Source: Actinotignum sanguinis (GTDB lineage Bacteria > Actinomycetota > Actinomycetes > Actinomycetales > Actinomycetaceae). Taken from it: a stretch of 64,000 nt of DNA. The stretch is from NCBI RefSeq assembly GCF_003957255.1, contig NZ_QDIE01000003.1:62001-126000 (forward strand), written 5' to 3'. The first letter of the stretch is position 1; each line of letters starts with the position of its first letter. Shown piece after piece: positions 9,480-18,388 of this stretch. Below the pieces are notes generated by a model. That model saw only the letters and a program-made list of their open reading frames with translations. It did no database searches and was not told where the DNA came from. A program made the position numbers and the translations under genes.

Positions 9480-11662
9480 GCGTCCTCCGTGGGGATAGTA
9501 GCCAGATCGGCCAGCCAGACCCGGCTGGTGGCATCGGATGGCATCCGCCAATCCCCGCGCGGGGAGAGCGAGCCACCCGAAAGGATCTTCGGGCCGTTCG
9601 GGAGAGTGGAACGTTTGAATTGCTGGGAGAAGAAACGGCGGTAGAACAGCTCCATCCACTTCTTGATCTCCGCCAGGGTATAGGCGTGGCGGGCATCGCC
9701 CTCCATACCTTCCGGCCAGAAACCGCGGGAGGCATCGCCCCAGGCTTCCCGGGCCAGGAAAGCAATTTTCGAGGGCAGGAAACCGTAGCGCAGCGCGAAG
9801 TAGAGGGTGAAATCTTGGAGTTCGTAGGGGCCGATTTTCTCCTGGGTGGATTGCAGTGCCCCGCCCGCATCCGCGGGAACCAGCTCCGGGGAAATCTCTG
9901 TATTGAGAATATCCGTGAGGGCCTGCGCTCCCGCGCCGGCCAGGAAGTCCTGGCGCGCCATCCAGCGCAGCACGTGCTGCATAAAAGTTTTCGGCATCCC
10001 GGCGTTGACATTGTAGTGACTCATATGGTCACCCACCCCGAAGGTGCACCACCCGAGGGCCAGTTCCGAAAGATCCCCGGTACCCAGCACGATACCGCTG
10101 TGGAACCCGGCTAGCCGGAATAGGTAATCGGTGCGCAACCCGGCTTGTACATTCTCGAAGGTGAGGTCATAGACCGGCTCGCCATTCGCGAAAGGATGGC
10201 CCATATCGGCCAGCATCTGGCGGGCCGCCGGGCGAATATCGATTTCTTCCAACGGCACCCCTACGGCTTCACACAGGGCATAGGCATTGTTCTTGGTGTG
10301 CTGCGAGGTAGCGAAACCGGGCAGGGTATAGGCGAGGATATCCGTGCGGGGGCGTTCCATAAGATCCATGGCCCGGCAGGCCACCAGCAGCGCGTGGGTG
10401 GAATCCAGCCCGCCGGACACCCCGATAATCACCTTGGCGGAACGGGTGGCCCGCAGCCGGGTGATAAGTGCGTAAACCTGGATGGAAAAAGCCTCAAAGC
10501 AATCGCGGTCCGGATTGCGTTCGCTACCTCCCATAAAGGGGAAACGTACCACTTCGCGGTGCAGGCGCTGCTGCGCCGGGGCCAACGCGCTCATATCCGG
10601 GATCCCAGCCGTGAAATTAATGGTGCGGAAAGAATCCGCCCCGGGATCGGTGTAGGCATCGCGTTCGGTTCCTTGAGTGAGCGCATTGTCATTAAAGGAG
10701 CCGTTGCGCTGGCGTTCCTGGCGGATACGATCCAGATCAATATCGCCCAGGGTGGCGCTATGACCAGTCGAGAAACGCTGCCCGGCCGCGATTTTTTCCC
10801 CGCATTCGTAGATAACGGTTTGGCCATCCCAGGCTAGATCCGTGGAGGATTCCCATTCGCCGTTCGCCGCATACACGTAGGCGGCCGCGCAGCGTGCCGA
10901 GGCTCCCCGAATAAGGAGGTCACGGTCATCTTCACGCCCCACCGTGACCGGGGAACCCGAAAGATTGACGAGCACCTGCGCCCCGGCCAGGGCCGCGCGC
11001 GCCGAAGGGGGGATAGGCACCCACATGTCCTCACAGATTTCCACGTGGAAACTGAAGCCCGGGATATCACTGGCGGAGAAAATCAGATCCGGGCCGAAGG
11101 GAACGGTATCCCTCCCAAGCGTATAGGCCCAAGCTTCCTCGGTGTGCGCTAATTCGGCCTGCTCTTCCTCGGAAAGCCCGGTGCTCCAGGGGGCATCCGT
11201 GCGCACACCCGGTAGCTCGATTGCCGCATTCCGCAGTCCCGCCCCGGAAGCGAAATGCCGCTTCTCGTAGAATTCCCGGTAATTGGGGATATAGGACTTG
11301 GGAACGACCCCGAGTACATTCCCGTGGTGGAGCACAACCGCGCAGTTATAGAGGCGGTTGCGCCAGTGCAGCGGCGCCCCCACGATGAGGGCCGCATCGA
11401 ATTCCACGCTTGCCGCACGTACGGTTTCCAGGCCATCCAGGGTGGCGCGCAGCAGCGCATCCTGGAGGAATAGATCCTCCGCGGAATACCCGGTGAGGCT
11501 CAGTTCCGGGAATACGGCCAGTGCCGCTCCCCGCGCGCTCACCTCCCGGGCCGCAGCAATAATGGCCTGGGCGTTGCGCTGCGGATCGGCCAGCACCACT
11601 TCCGGGGAGCAGGCGGCCACGCGCACAAAACCGTGACTGTAGATCGAGGAAAAATCGCTCAT
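9476..11662 (-). CDS. nadE: Glutamine-dependent NAD+ synthetase
   Basis: Amidates nicotinate adenine dinucleotide to NAD+ using ammonia from glutamine and ATP. The N-terminal nitrilase-fold glutaminase domain has Glu in FPELSLTGY, Lys in VPKSYIPNYREFYEKR and Cys in EICEDMWVP. The C-terminal synthetase domain has the PP-loop GVSGGLDSTHA and the later GTGDLSELALGW. At 728 residues it is slightly longer than the usual 650-690. ATG at 11662 (MSDFSSIYSHGFVRVAA) is chosen because earlier codons overlap ald. It starts 4 bases after the ald stop, so the two are co-transcribed. Confidence 0.95.
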   Translation of the reverse strand: MSDFSSIYSHGFVRVAACSPEVVLADPQRNAQAIIAAAREVSARGAALAVFPELSLTGYSAEDLFLQDALLRATLDGLETVRAASVEFDAALIVGAPLHWRNRLYNCAVVLHHGNVLGVVPKSYIPNYREFYEKRHFASGAGLRNAAIELPGVRTDAPWSTGLSEEEQAELAHTEEAWAYTLGRDTVPFGPDLIFSASDIPGFSFHVEICEDMWVPIPPSARAALAGAQVLVNLSGSPVTVGREDDRDLLIRGASARCAAAYVYAANGEWESSTDLAWDGQTVIYECGEKIAAGQRFSTGHSATLGDIDLDRIRQERQRNGSFNDNALTQGTERDAYTDPGADSFRTINFTAGIPDMSALAPAQQRLHREVVRFPFMGGSERNPDRDCFEAFSIQVYALITRLRATRSAKVIIGVSGGLDSTHALLVACRAMDLMERPRTDILAYTLPGFATSQHTKNNAYALCEAVGVPLEEIDIRPAARQMLADMGHPFANGEPVYDLTFENVQAGLRTDYLFRLAGFHSGIVLGTGDLSELALGWCTFGVGDHMSHYNVNAGMPKTFMQHVLRWMARQDFLAGAGAQALTDILNTEISPELVPADAGGALQSTQEKIGPYELQDFTLYFALRYGFLPSKIAFLAREAWGDASRGFWPEGMEGDARHAYTLAEIKKWMELFYRRFFSQQFKRSTLPNGPKILSGGSLSPRGDWRMPSDATSRVWLADLATIPTEDA

Positions 11663-11666
11663 GGGT

Positions 11667-12806
11667 CTAGTCTGCCATTGCCTGCGACACGCAGGAATCG
11701 TCAAATTCAGATTCGGGCAGGTCAAGCTGTGCGCGCAGCGAATCAAAAACCCCGCGGTGGGTGATTTTCCCACCGCTGATATTCACGCCGCTAGCGAAAC
11801 CGGGATCCGCGCTGGCGGCCGCGCGCCACCCCTGGCCCGCCAGGCGCACCACGTAGGGGAGTGTCGCCGTCGTGAGAGCTTCTGTGGAGGTGCGCGGAAC
11901 CGCGCCGGGCATATTGGCCACGCAATAGAAAATCTTGCCGTCCACCGTGAAGGTCGGCTCATCGTGGGTGGTGGGATGGGAATCCTCAAAACATCCGCCC
12001 TGGTCAATGGCGATGTCAACGAGCACGCTGCCCGGGCGCATCCGCTCCACCATCGCGGAGGTCACCAGTTTCGGGGTGGAGGAGCCCGGCACCAGCACCG
12101 TGCCGATAACCAGATCGGCATCCGCCACCTGTTCCTCAATGGTTTGCGCGGTGGAAGCTAGGGTGGTGAGCATTCCGGCGTGGCGCATCTCCAGCTGGGC
12201 GAGACGCTCAATATTAATATCCAGGATCGTGACATTCGCACCCATCCCGGCGGCCATAACCGCGGCGGATTCCCCGGCGATTCCCGCCCCGATAACGGTC
12301 ACCTTGCCCTTACGGGTTCCGGCCACCCCGCCGATAAGAATCCCGGCCCCGCCCTGCGCGTCGAGGAGGTAATGCGAACCCACAATGGGGGCGAGTTTCC
12401 CGGCCACCCGGCTCATGGGGGCGAGCAGCGGCAGCGCGGCGCGTTCGCGCACGGTCTCATAGGCGATGGCGGTGGTGCCGGCATCCAGGAGCGCACGCGC
12501 TAGTTTCGGCTGGGAAGCCAGGTGCAGATAGGTGAAAAGCACCAGGTCTTCACGGAGGTATCCGTATTCTTCCGGTTCGGGTTCCTTGACTTTGAGAACT
12601 GCATCGGCGCCCCATACCTCGGCTGCTGCGGCGCAGATCCGTGCCCCGGCGGTAGCGTAGGCGGCGTCGGAGCATCCGGAGGCCGCCCCGGCTCCGGCCT
12701 GGACCAGCACCGTGTGCCCGGCCGCGGTGAGTTCGCGCGCACCGGCCGGGGTGAGCGCGACCCGGTATTCGTTATTCTTCAGTTCTGTGGGAACGCCAAT
12801 AATCAT
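11667..12806 (-). CDS. ald: Alanine dehydrogenase
   Basis: NAD-linked reductive amination of pyruvate to L-alanine, or the reverse. The protein is full length (379 residues). Family landmarks are the start MIIGVPTELKNNEYRVALTPAG, catalytic Lys in VLKVKEPEPEEY, the pyruvate-site His in LFTYLHLAS, and a Rossmann segment VIGAGIAGESAA. It is the promoter-proximal gene of ald-nadE-GNAT. In a fermenter it can re-oxidise NADH and feed D-Ala/peptidoglycan synthesis. NAD synthetase in the same transcript is a sensible pairing, but the link is inference. Confidence 0.96.
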   Translation of the reverse strand: MIIGVPTELKNNEYRVALTPAGARELTAAGHTVLVQAGAGAASGCSDAAYATAGARICAAAAEVWGADAVLKVKEPEPEEYGYLREDLVLFTYLHLASQPKLARALLDAGTTAIAYETVRERAALPLLAPMSRVAGKLAPIVGSHYLLDAQGGAGILIGGVAGTRKGKVTVIGAGIAGESAAVMAAGMGANVTILDINIERLAQLEMRHAGMLTTLASTAQTIEEQVADADLVIGTVLVPGSSTPKLVTSAMVERMRPGSVLVDIAIDQGGCFEDSHPTTHDEPTFTVDGKIFYCVANMPGAVPRTSTEALTTATLPYVVRLAGQGWRAAASADPGFASGVNISGGKITHRGVFDSLRAQLDLPESEFDDSCVSQAMAD

Positions 12807-12860
12807 GTGCTTAGTCTACGGTGCGGCCTGCCGCTGCTCCTAGGTAGGAACGACGACGGC

Positions 12861-12894
12861 GCTGCGGGACGCGCGTCACCGCGCGCCCCGCAGC
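12861..12894 (-). terminator. Long GC hairpin downstream of the ytr-like operon
   Basis: GCTGCGGG-a-CGCGCG-tcac-CGCGCG-c-CCCGCAGC folds into a 15-position stem with one A/C mismatch and a 4-base loop. It lies just past the stop of the minus-strand permease gene (12920) and upstream of ald. There is no U-tract on either strand, so its termination efficiency is uncertain. It abuts a GAACGACGACGGCGC copy of the recurrent intergenic motif at 12848. Confidence 0.6.
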
Positions 12895-12919
12895 GGGTTC
12901 CCGCTTCCAGCCCTTCCAG

Positions 12920-13825
12920 CTAGAGTCGCACCAAATGGAGCCGCCCGGTGGAGCGCCGCGCCAGCGCCCAGCTCATCACGGCGCAGGTGCCGAAGAGCAG
13001 CACGAAGGCGATCATCGCCATAAATGCCTTGTTAGCGGTGAGGAATTCGGAGATGCCGGCGGAATCGCCCACTCTCTCAATCCAGTGCGCGAAGTCCGTG
13101 CCGGTGCGCGCGGCCCAGGCACTGAAACTCTCCCAGTGGGGAAGCCAGAGCCGGCGAATAAAGCCGCCCAGGCCCGTGATACCAACGAGGTAGCCCACCA
13201 GGGAGAGCCCGGCAAAGAAGGCAATGACCACCAGGGCTGCCCGGCCTAGTGTGCTTAGTGACCAGCGCAGGAAGAAGGTGGTGATAAGAACAATGGTGAA
13301 GAACAATGCGAGAACACCGGGCCACATGGGAATGAGCGTGAACCAGATGCTGCCGGATTCCATCGCGTTCCCGTTCATCAAGGTGGCGCCGTCGAGGAGC
13401 CAGGAACCGTTCCCGCTGCGTATAAAGGTGAACGCGATGAGGAGGAGAACGGCGGTGATCGCCAAGTATTCGGCACTCATCCGCGCGGCCGCACGTGCCA
13501 GGGTGGTGAAGAACTTCCGCCGCGTGGTACCCGCTTGCAGATGAGCACGCATGGAAATCGTGGAGAGCATTGCTACCATGGCCATTCCGCAAGCCAAGCA
13601 GATCCACGTCAGCATAATCCAGTTGAGGAAATCGTGATCGACACCTTCGATAGACATATGCGGGAGGTTATTTGTGGCCAGGGCCAGTGCGGTAATGAAA
13701 ATCAGGGTGCACCCCGTGATTAGCCACAGAGTCCGGTAGAAATAGGAGAAAAGGCCGCGGTATCCGATAACGCGCCGAGCGGTCAGATCAATGGCGGAAT
13801 TGACGCGGTGATACAGCTTAATCAT
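12920..13825 (-). CDS. ABC transporter permease of gntR-linked operon
   Basis: Integral membrane protein of about 301 residues with at least six hydrophobic segments and a basic N-terminus (MIKLYHRVNSAIDLTARR). No recognised signature beyond an ABC-2-like permease layout. ATG at 13825 is preferred over a TTG at 13837; both overlap the 3' end of the ATPase gene. It is the third gene of a gntR-ATPase-permease operon of the YtrA type, whose members in Firmicutes respond to cell-wall antibiotics. Substrate unknown. Confidence 0.75.
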   Translation of the reverse strand: MIKLYHRVNSAIDLTARRVIGYRGLFSYFYRTLWLITGCTLIFITALALATNNLPHMSIEGVDHDFLNWIMLTWICLACGMAMVAMLSTISMRAHLQAGTTRRKFFTTLARAAARMSAEYLAITAVLLLIAFTFIRSGNGSWLLDGATLMNGNAMESGSIWFTLIPMWPGVLALFFTIVLITTFFLRWSLSTLGRAALVVIAFFAGLSLVGYLVGITGLGGFIRRLWLPHWESFSAWAARTGTDFAHWIERVGDSAGISEFLTANKAFMAMIAFVLLFGTCAVMSWALARRSTGRLHLVRL

Positions 13826-14675
13826 GATCGACTCCAATCTGGGTGCGGGTGGGTTCCCCGGTGGCAGCCACCGTGCGGGCCTGCGGGGTACCGGGCCGGG
13901 GCGCGTGGCCTGCCAGCGGGCGTGCCAGGCGTTCGCGTTGGGCGGGGGAGAGCGTCGTCGTTACGAGCACATCGGTGAGGGAGGCGAGGCTATCCGTGGA
14001 ATGGCGCGCGCGAACCTCGTCCGCATCCCCGGCTTCCAGGAGCTTGCCGCGGTGGAGGAAAACCACGCTATCGACAAGATTTTCCACTTCCTCAAGCAGG
14101 TGGGAAGAGAGGATGATTGTGCGCGGATGTTCAGCGAAATCACTGAGCAGTACCCGGTAGAACAGTTCGCGCATCACCGCGTCCATCCCCAGGTGGACCT
14201 CATCGAATACGGTAATGGGGCAGCGCGCTGCCAGCCCCAAAATCGCGGAGAAAAGGGAGCGCTGGCCTACCGATAACCCATCGACAGTCCGGGAAGGATT
14301 CAGTTCAAAAAGCTCGAAAAGCTCCCGGGCGAAATCCTCATCCCAGGTGGGGCGGGCCATGCGCCACAGATCCATGGTCAGGGTGAGCGGCGAGCCGGAA
14401 AGAGCCTCCACCCGCGCGGGAATATAGGCGACCCCGGGCATGACTTCCGGGTTCTCATCCACCGGATGCCCGTCAATAAAGATTTTCCCCGCGGCGCGCC
14501 CGTGGCTGCGCCATATCGGGAGGAGCCCGGCGATGAGCATCCCGAGCGTGGACTTGCCTGAGCCGTTGCGGCCAAAGAGGCCGGTGATGGTGTTGTGGCC
14601 AATCTCCACGCTGAGGTCATCGAGGGCGCGGCTGCCGCGCCGGTAGCTGAAATTCAGGTTCTCGATACTAATCAT
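13818..14675 (-). CDS. ABC transporter ATP-binding protein of gntR-linked operon
   Basis: Encodes 285 residues with one ABC ATPase domain: Walker A GRNGSGKST, a signature-like DGLSVGQRSL, Walker B ITVFDEVHLGMD and switch-loop LSSHLL. The D-loop is altered (VHLGMD rather than PTxGLD), as in YtrB/EcsA-like exporters. The C-terminus after residue 230 is proline/arginine-rich and probably disordered. ATG at 14675 overlaps the TGA of the upstream gntR as ATGA, and its 3' end overlaps the permease. Three overlapping genes form one regulated unit. Confidence 0.87.
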   Translation of the reverse strand: MISIENLNFSYRRGSRALDDLSVEIGHNTITGLFGRNGSGKSTLGMLIAGLLPIWRSHGRAAGKIFIDGHPVDENPEVMPGVAYIPARVEALSGSPLTLTMDLWRMARPTWDEDFARELFELFELNPSRTVDGLSVGQRSLFSAILGLAARCPITVFDEVHLGMDAVMRELFYRVLLSDFAEHPRTIILSSHLLEEVENLVDSVVFLHRGKLLEAGDADEVRARHSTDSLASLTDVLVTTTLSPAQRERLARPLAGHAPRPGTPQARTVAATGEPTRTQIGVDHD

Positions 14676-15040
14676 TGGTTCTCCTCCCAATAGGTCGAGA
14701 CGAGTGCGGAAATCTCCGCCGGGCTCAGGCCCAGCACCCGGCCCGCGGCCAGGGCCGGGGCGAGGGTGTCACTCAGGTAGGTAGCGCGCCCGCGTTCGCG
14801 TAAGGCTGCCTGGGCGTTCGCGGTGACAAACATGCCGATGCCGCGGCGTTTTTCCAGGATTCCTTCCTCCACGAGGAGGGAAAAAGCTTTGTTCGCGGTG
14901 GCGGGGTTGATGCGGTAGGTAGTGGCGTATTCGGTGGTAGACATGACCTTTTCTCCGGGCCCTAATTCGCCGGAAAGAATACGACGACGCAGATCTTCGG
15001 CGAGTTGCACATAGATAGGCACCGCTGAACTGAACTCCAT
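14672..15040 (-). CDS. GntR-family regulator, YtrA subfamily
   Basis: Short (122 residues) GntR regulator: an N-terminal winged helix (PIYVQLAEDLRRRILSGEL ... TTYRINPATANKAFSLLVEEGILEKRRGIGMFV) and only a short C-terminal dimerisation tail, the YtrA subfamily layout. These repress their own operon with a linked ABC transporter. AGAAGGGAGG lies just upstream of the ATG. A perfect palindrome at 15059-15074 in the leader is the likely operator. Confidence 0.92.
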   Translation of the reverse strand: MEFSSAVPIYVQLAEDLRRRILSGELGPGEKVMSTTEYATTYRINPATANKAFSLLVEEGILEKRRGIGMFVTANAQAALRERGRATYLSDTLAPALAAGRVLGLSPAEISALVSTYWEENQ

Positions 15041-15058
15041 CGCATCCTCCCTTCTTGG

Positions 15059-15074
15059 TTAGTTACATAACTAA
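15059..15074. promoter_or_regulatory. Putative GntR (YtrA-type) operator palindrome
   Basis: TTAGTTA-CA-TAACTAA is a perfect inverted repeat with 7-bp arms, 19 bases upstream of the gntR start codon. Position and symmetry fit autorepression of the gntR-ABC operon. It could also influence the divergent oxidoreductase gene at 15182. Confidence 0.7.
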
Positions 15075-15181
15075 TGAACCACAGAACTAGGGAAGATGCA
15101 AGTTTGCGGGTGTGTGACGCGGGTCTCTTCGGCGGGGCTGAAATTGCTTTAGGCTAATGTCACGTTTGGAAGGAATCCCTG

Positions 15182-16201
15182 TTGAAAATTGGTTTACTGG
15201 GAGCGGGCCGCGCCGGGCTTATGCATGCGCGCATTCTCGCCCACCGTGTTGATGAACTTGTTATTGCCGAACCGAAGCCGGAGCGCAGTGCCGCCGTCGT
15301 CGCAGAACTCCAGGGTGAGGCTGCAACTCGTGCCCGTATCAGTGAAGCAAGCGTGGACGCCACCCTCGCTGATCCCACCCTGGACGCCCTCGTCCTCACC
15401 AGCCCCACGGATGTGCACGCCGAGCAGCTACTGCGCGGCATGGACCTGGGGATCCCCATGTTCACCGAGAAGCCGGTATCCACGTCGCTGGCCTCGACCC
15501 TGCAGGTGCGCGCGGCGGCCCGCGAGCGCGGGGCCCGCATCCAGGTTGGTTTCCAGCGGCGTTTCGACACCGCCTACACCCGGGCCCGCGCGGCGGTGCG
15601 CGAGGAAAGCCTGGGTCAGCTGCGGCGCCTGAGCATGGGAACCATGGACCAGGCCCCGGCCGCGCGTGAATTCCTGGCGGCTTCGGGTGGCATCTACATC
15701 GATTGCCTCATCCACGATTTCGATATGTTGCGCTGGGTGACCGGGCGGGAAGTCACCGAAGTAATGGCGTTCGGCACCGACCTGGGCTTGGCTGATTTCC
15801 GCGATTTCGCAGACGTATGCGAAACAGCAGCGGTGCTGCGCCTGGAAGGCGATGTGCTGGCCACCGCGCAATCCTCGCGTTTCAACGGCCACGGTTACGA
15901 CGTGCGCATGGAACTGCACGGGACCAAGGAAACCCTCGCGGTTGGTTTCGATAACAAACTGCCCGTGCGTTCCCTTGAGGATGGGGTGTCCTATCCGCAA
16001 GAGCCCGCCTGGGTGGATTTCATCGCCCGCTTCGCCGCGTGTTACGAACGTGAAATTGAGGCGTTCTTGGAGGTAGTTGCGGGTAGCGGGGAGATTCCCG
16101 CCACGGTCGACGACGCCGTCGCCTCCCTACGCATCGCGGAAGCTGTACGGTTATCGCAACGCGAGCACCGGGTGGTTTCCCTGGCCGAAATTGAGGGCTA
16201 A
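15182..16201 (+). CDS. Gfo/Idh/MocA family oxidoreductase
   Basis: NAD(P)-dependent sugar or cyclitol dehydrogenase-like protein of 339 residues. The N-terminal Rossmann motif is KIGLLGAGRAGLMHA; the signature EKP is in FTEKPVSTS; the C-terminal domain carries the catalytic-type segment GGIYIDCLIHDFDML. It resembles inositol 2-dehydrogenases (IolG) more than Gfo, but the substrate is not proven. The start is TTG at 15182 with GGAAGGA upstream; no ATG gives the full Rossmann motif. Only 3 bases separate it from the symporter gene, so its substrate probably enters through that transporter. Confidence 0.87.
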   Translation: MKIGLLGAGRAGLMHARILAHRVDELVIAEPKPERSAAVVAELQGEAATRARISEASVDATLADPTLDALVLTSPTDVHAEQLLRGMDLGIPMFTEKPVSTSLASTLQVRAAARERGARIQVGFQRRFDTAYTRARAAVREESLGQLRRLSMGTMDQAPAAREFLAASGGIYIDCLIHDFDMLRWVTGREVTEVMAFGTDLGLADFRDFADVCETAAVLRLEGDVLATAQSSRFNGHGYDVRMELHGTKETLAVGFDNKLPVRSLEDGVSYPQEPAWVDFIARFAACYEREIEAFLEVVAGSGEIPATVDDAVASLRIAEAVRLSQREHRVVSLAEIEG

Positions 16202-16204
16202 AGC

Positions 16205-17905
16205 ATGGATTTGCGGCTCGACGCGAGCGCTTTCGACTACAGCTTCGTGGTGCTCTACCTGGTGCTGGTCCTCGTCATCGGCGTGGTTACCCGGCGCAAG
16301 GTGAATACTTCGGAAGATTTTTTCCTCTCGGGGCGCTCCTTGCCGGCGTGGATCTGTGCGCTGGCGTTCCTCTCCGCGAATATCGGGGCGGTGGAACTCA
16401 TCGGGATGGCGGCTTCCGGTTCCCAATACGGGCTACCCACGGTGCACTACTACTGGATCGGCGCGGTGCCGGCCATGGTTTTCCTCGGGCTCATCATGAT
16501 GCCCTTTTACTACGGCTCGCGGGTGCGTTCGGTTCCCGAATATCTGCGTTTGCGTTTCGACCGGCCCACCCACCTCTACCAATCGGTGATTTTCTCAGTG
16601 GCTACCATCCTGGTGGCCGGGATTAACCTCTTCGCCCTCGCGCTTCTCATTAATGTGCTCATCGGGGTGCCGCTATGGGCCTCGATTATTATCGCTGCCG
16701 GTGTGGTGCTCGTGTATACGGTGATGGGCGGGCTCACCGCCACCATGTACAACGAGGTTTTGCAATTCCTACTCATCGTTGCGGTGCTCACCCCGCTCAC
16801 CATCGCCGGGCTGGCGCGGGTGGGCGGGCCGGGTGGTCTGATCGCCGCACTCAATGAGACCCAGGTGCTCGGCCCGAACGGCCTGGATGTGTGGGGTGGA
16901 ACCGGGCTCGGTAACACCACGAACCCGTACGGGAATTGGATCGCGCTGCTGCTCGGGATGGGCTTTGTCAATTCCTTCGGGTACTGGACCACGAATTTCA
17001 CCGAGGTGCAGCGGGCGCTTTCCGCCAAAGATATGCGTTCTGCGCGCCTGACCCCGATTCTCGCGGCGATCCCGAAAATGTTTTTGCCGCTTATTATTAT
17101 CGTGCCCGGGCTTATCGCCGCGGTCCTCATCCCGCAGCTGCACACTGGAGAGATCACCCATAATGAAGCTTTCCCGGCCCTTATGGGGGAGGTACTCCCG
17201 CACGGGCTGCTGGGCATGGCCCTCGCCGGGCTGATTGCGGCCTTTATGGCCGGGATGGCGGCGAATGTTTCTTCTTTCAATACCGTGGTTACCTACGATA
17301 TTTGGGAAACTTACGTGCGCCCGGGCCGGCGCGATACCTACTACATTAAAATCGGGCGGCGCCTGACGATTATCGGGGTGCTCATCGCCGTCGGGGCGGC
17401 GTTTATTGCCGCGGAATTCTCCAATATTCAGGACTACACCCAGATGCTGCAGTCCATTTTCAACGCTCCGCTGTTCGCCACGTTCATTATGGGAATGTTC
17501 TGGGCGCGTATGAGCCCGCAGGCCGGGCTGTGGGGTCTGGTGGCGGGCGCGGCCGGGGCCGGGTTTATCCAGCTTGGTTACGCAAACGGGCTGCTGGATT
17601 TCAATTCCTCCCAGGCGGCCTCCTTCACGGCTTCCGGTATTGCTTTTATCGCTGATTTCATCGTTTCGGTGCTCGTCACGAAAATAACGCGCCCCAAGCC
17701 GATTGAGGAACTCAACGGGCTGGTGTGGGGGCGTGTCAAGATGGATATTAAGGGCGCGCGCCCGGCCCCCAAACTGCACGAAGCCCGGGTAGCCGAAGCC
17801 CGCGAACGCGCCCTCACCGGCGAAAAACTGCACTGGTGGGAAGAGCCGCTTCCGCTGGGGATCGCGGTGCTGGCGGTGTGCGCGGTGCTCAATGTGGTGC
17901 TGTAA
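16205..17905 (+). CDS. Sodium/solute symporter (SSS family)
   Basis: Encodes 566 residues with 13-14 membrane helices in the LeuT-like SSS fold. Family features include EDFFLSGRSLPAW, NIGAVELIGMAASG, the Na+-site region FMAGMAANVSSFNTV and YWTTNFTEVQRALSAKD. A charged cytoplasmic stretch (about 510-545) precedes a last C-terminal helix. It is translated just after the MocA-like oxidoreductase and immediately before a small membrane protein, suggesting uptake of a sugar, cyclitol or sugar acid for catabolism. Confidence 0.92.
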   Translation: MDLRLDASAFDYSFVVLYLVLVLVIGVVTRRKVNTSEDFFLSGRSLPAWICALAFLSANIGAVELIGMAASGSQYGLPTVHYYWIGAVPAMVFLGLIMMPFYYGSRVRSVPEYLRLRFDRPTHLYQSVIFSVATILVAGINLFALALLINVLIGVPLWASIIIAAGVVLVYTVMGGLTATMYNEVLQFLLIVAVLTPLTIAGLARVGGPGGLIAALNETQVLGPNGLDVWGGTGLGNTTNPYGNWIALLLGMGFVNSFGYWTTNFTEVQRALSAKDMRSARLTPILAAIPKMFLPLIIIVPGLIAAVLIPQLHTGEITHNEAFPALMGEVLPHGLLGMALAGLIAAFMAGMAANVSSFNTVVTYDIWETYVRPGRRDTYYIKIGRRLTIIGVLIAVGAAFIAAEFSNIQDYTQMLQSIFNAPLFATFIMGMFWARMSPQAGLWGLVAGAAGAGFIQLGYANGLLDFNSSQAASFTASGIAFIADFIVSVLVTKITRPKPIEELNGLVWGRVKMDIKGARPAPKLHEARVAEARERALTGEKLHWWEEPLPLGIAVLAVCAVLNVVL

Positions 17906-17923
17906 ATGAAGGGACGCGACAAT

Positions 17924-18349
17924 ATGAACGATGACGCAGCGCGGCGGAGCGCCGCGCGCGCGGGCGCGGTGGACTCGAGCCACGTGGGCAGGGCAAACGC
18001 GAACCACGCGGGCAGAGAAAACGCGAGCCATGCGGGCGCGGCTGCGGAGGCACAACTACCCGAGGCGCGCCTCGGGCGGCTCTCGCTTTTTGACCTGCGC
18101 ACCTGGATCGCCATCATGTTCGGGGTTTTCGGCATCATGCTGGCCGGCTACGGGCTCTTCTTCGTGACCGAGGAAGATCTGGCCAAAGCCGCGGGCATCA
18201 ACCTCAACCTCTGGACCGGCCTAGCGATGATTATTGTGGCGATCTTCTTCGCCGCTCGCAGCGCCGCGGCCCCGCGGGTACTTTCCGAAGCCCTCGGATC
18301 GCGGCTGCCGGATGACGAGACGGAGCCCACCGCGCCGCGGGAGAGCTAA
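17924..18349 (+). CDS. Small two-helix membrane protein linked to the symporter
   Basis: About 141 residues: an Ala/His/Arg-rich, low-complexity N-terminus with repeated VGRANANHAGRENASHAG-like steps, then two transmembrane helices around a conserved-looking loop (EEDLAKAAGINLNLWTGLAM). I have seen similar short proteins next to SSS symporters in actinobacteria, but I know no assigned function. ATG at 17924 with GAAGGGA upstream is preferred; an ATG directly after the symporter stop (17906) would add six residues. GATAAT at 18350-18355 just after it may be the -10 of the next gene. Confidence 0.7.
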   Translation: MNDDAARRSAARAGAVDSSHVGRANANHAGRENASHAGAAAEAQLPEARLGRLSLFDLRTWIAIMFGVFGIMLAGYGLFFVTEEDLAKAAGINLNLWTGLAMIIVAIFFAARSAAAPRVLSEALGSRLPDDETEPTAPRES

Positions 18350-18388
18350 GATAATGTGCAAGCCTAACGACTACGTCAGGGGACACTT

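Noticed and set aside
16769-18055. 428-codon minus-strand frame over the symporter
   Set aside because: Arg/His/Pro-rich shadow frame; the plus strand encodes a clear SSS transporter.
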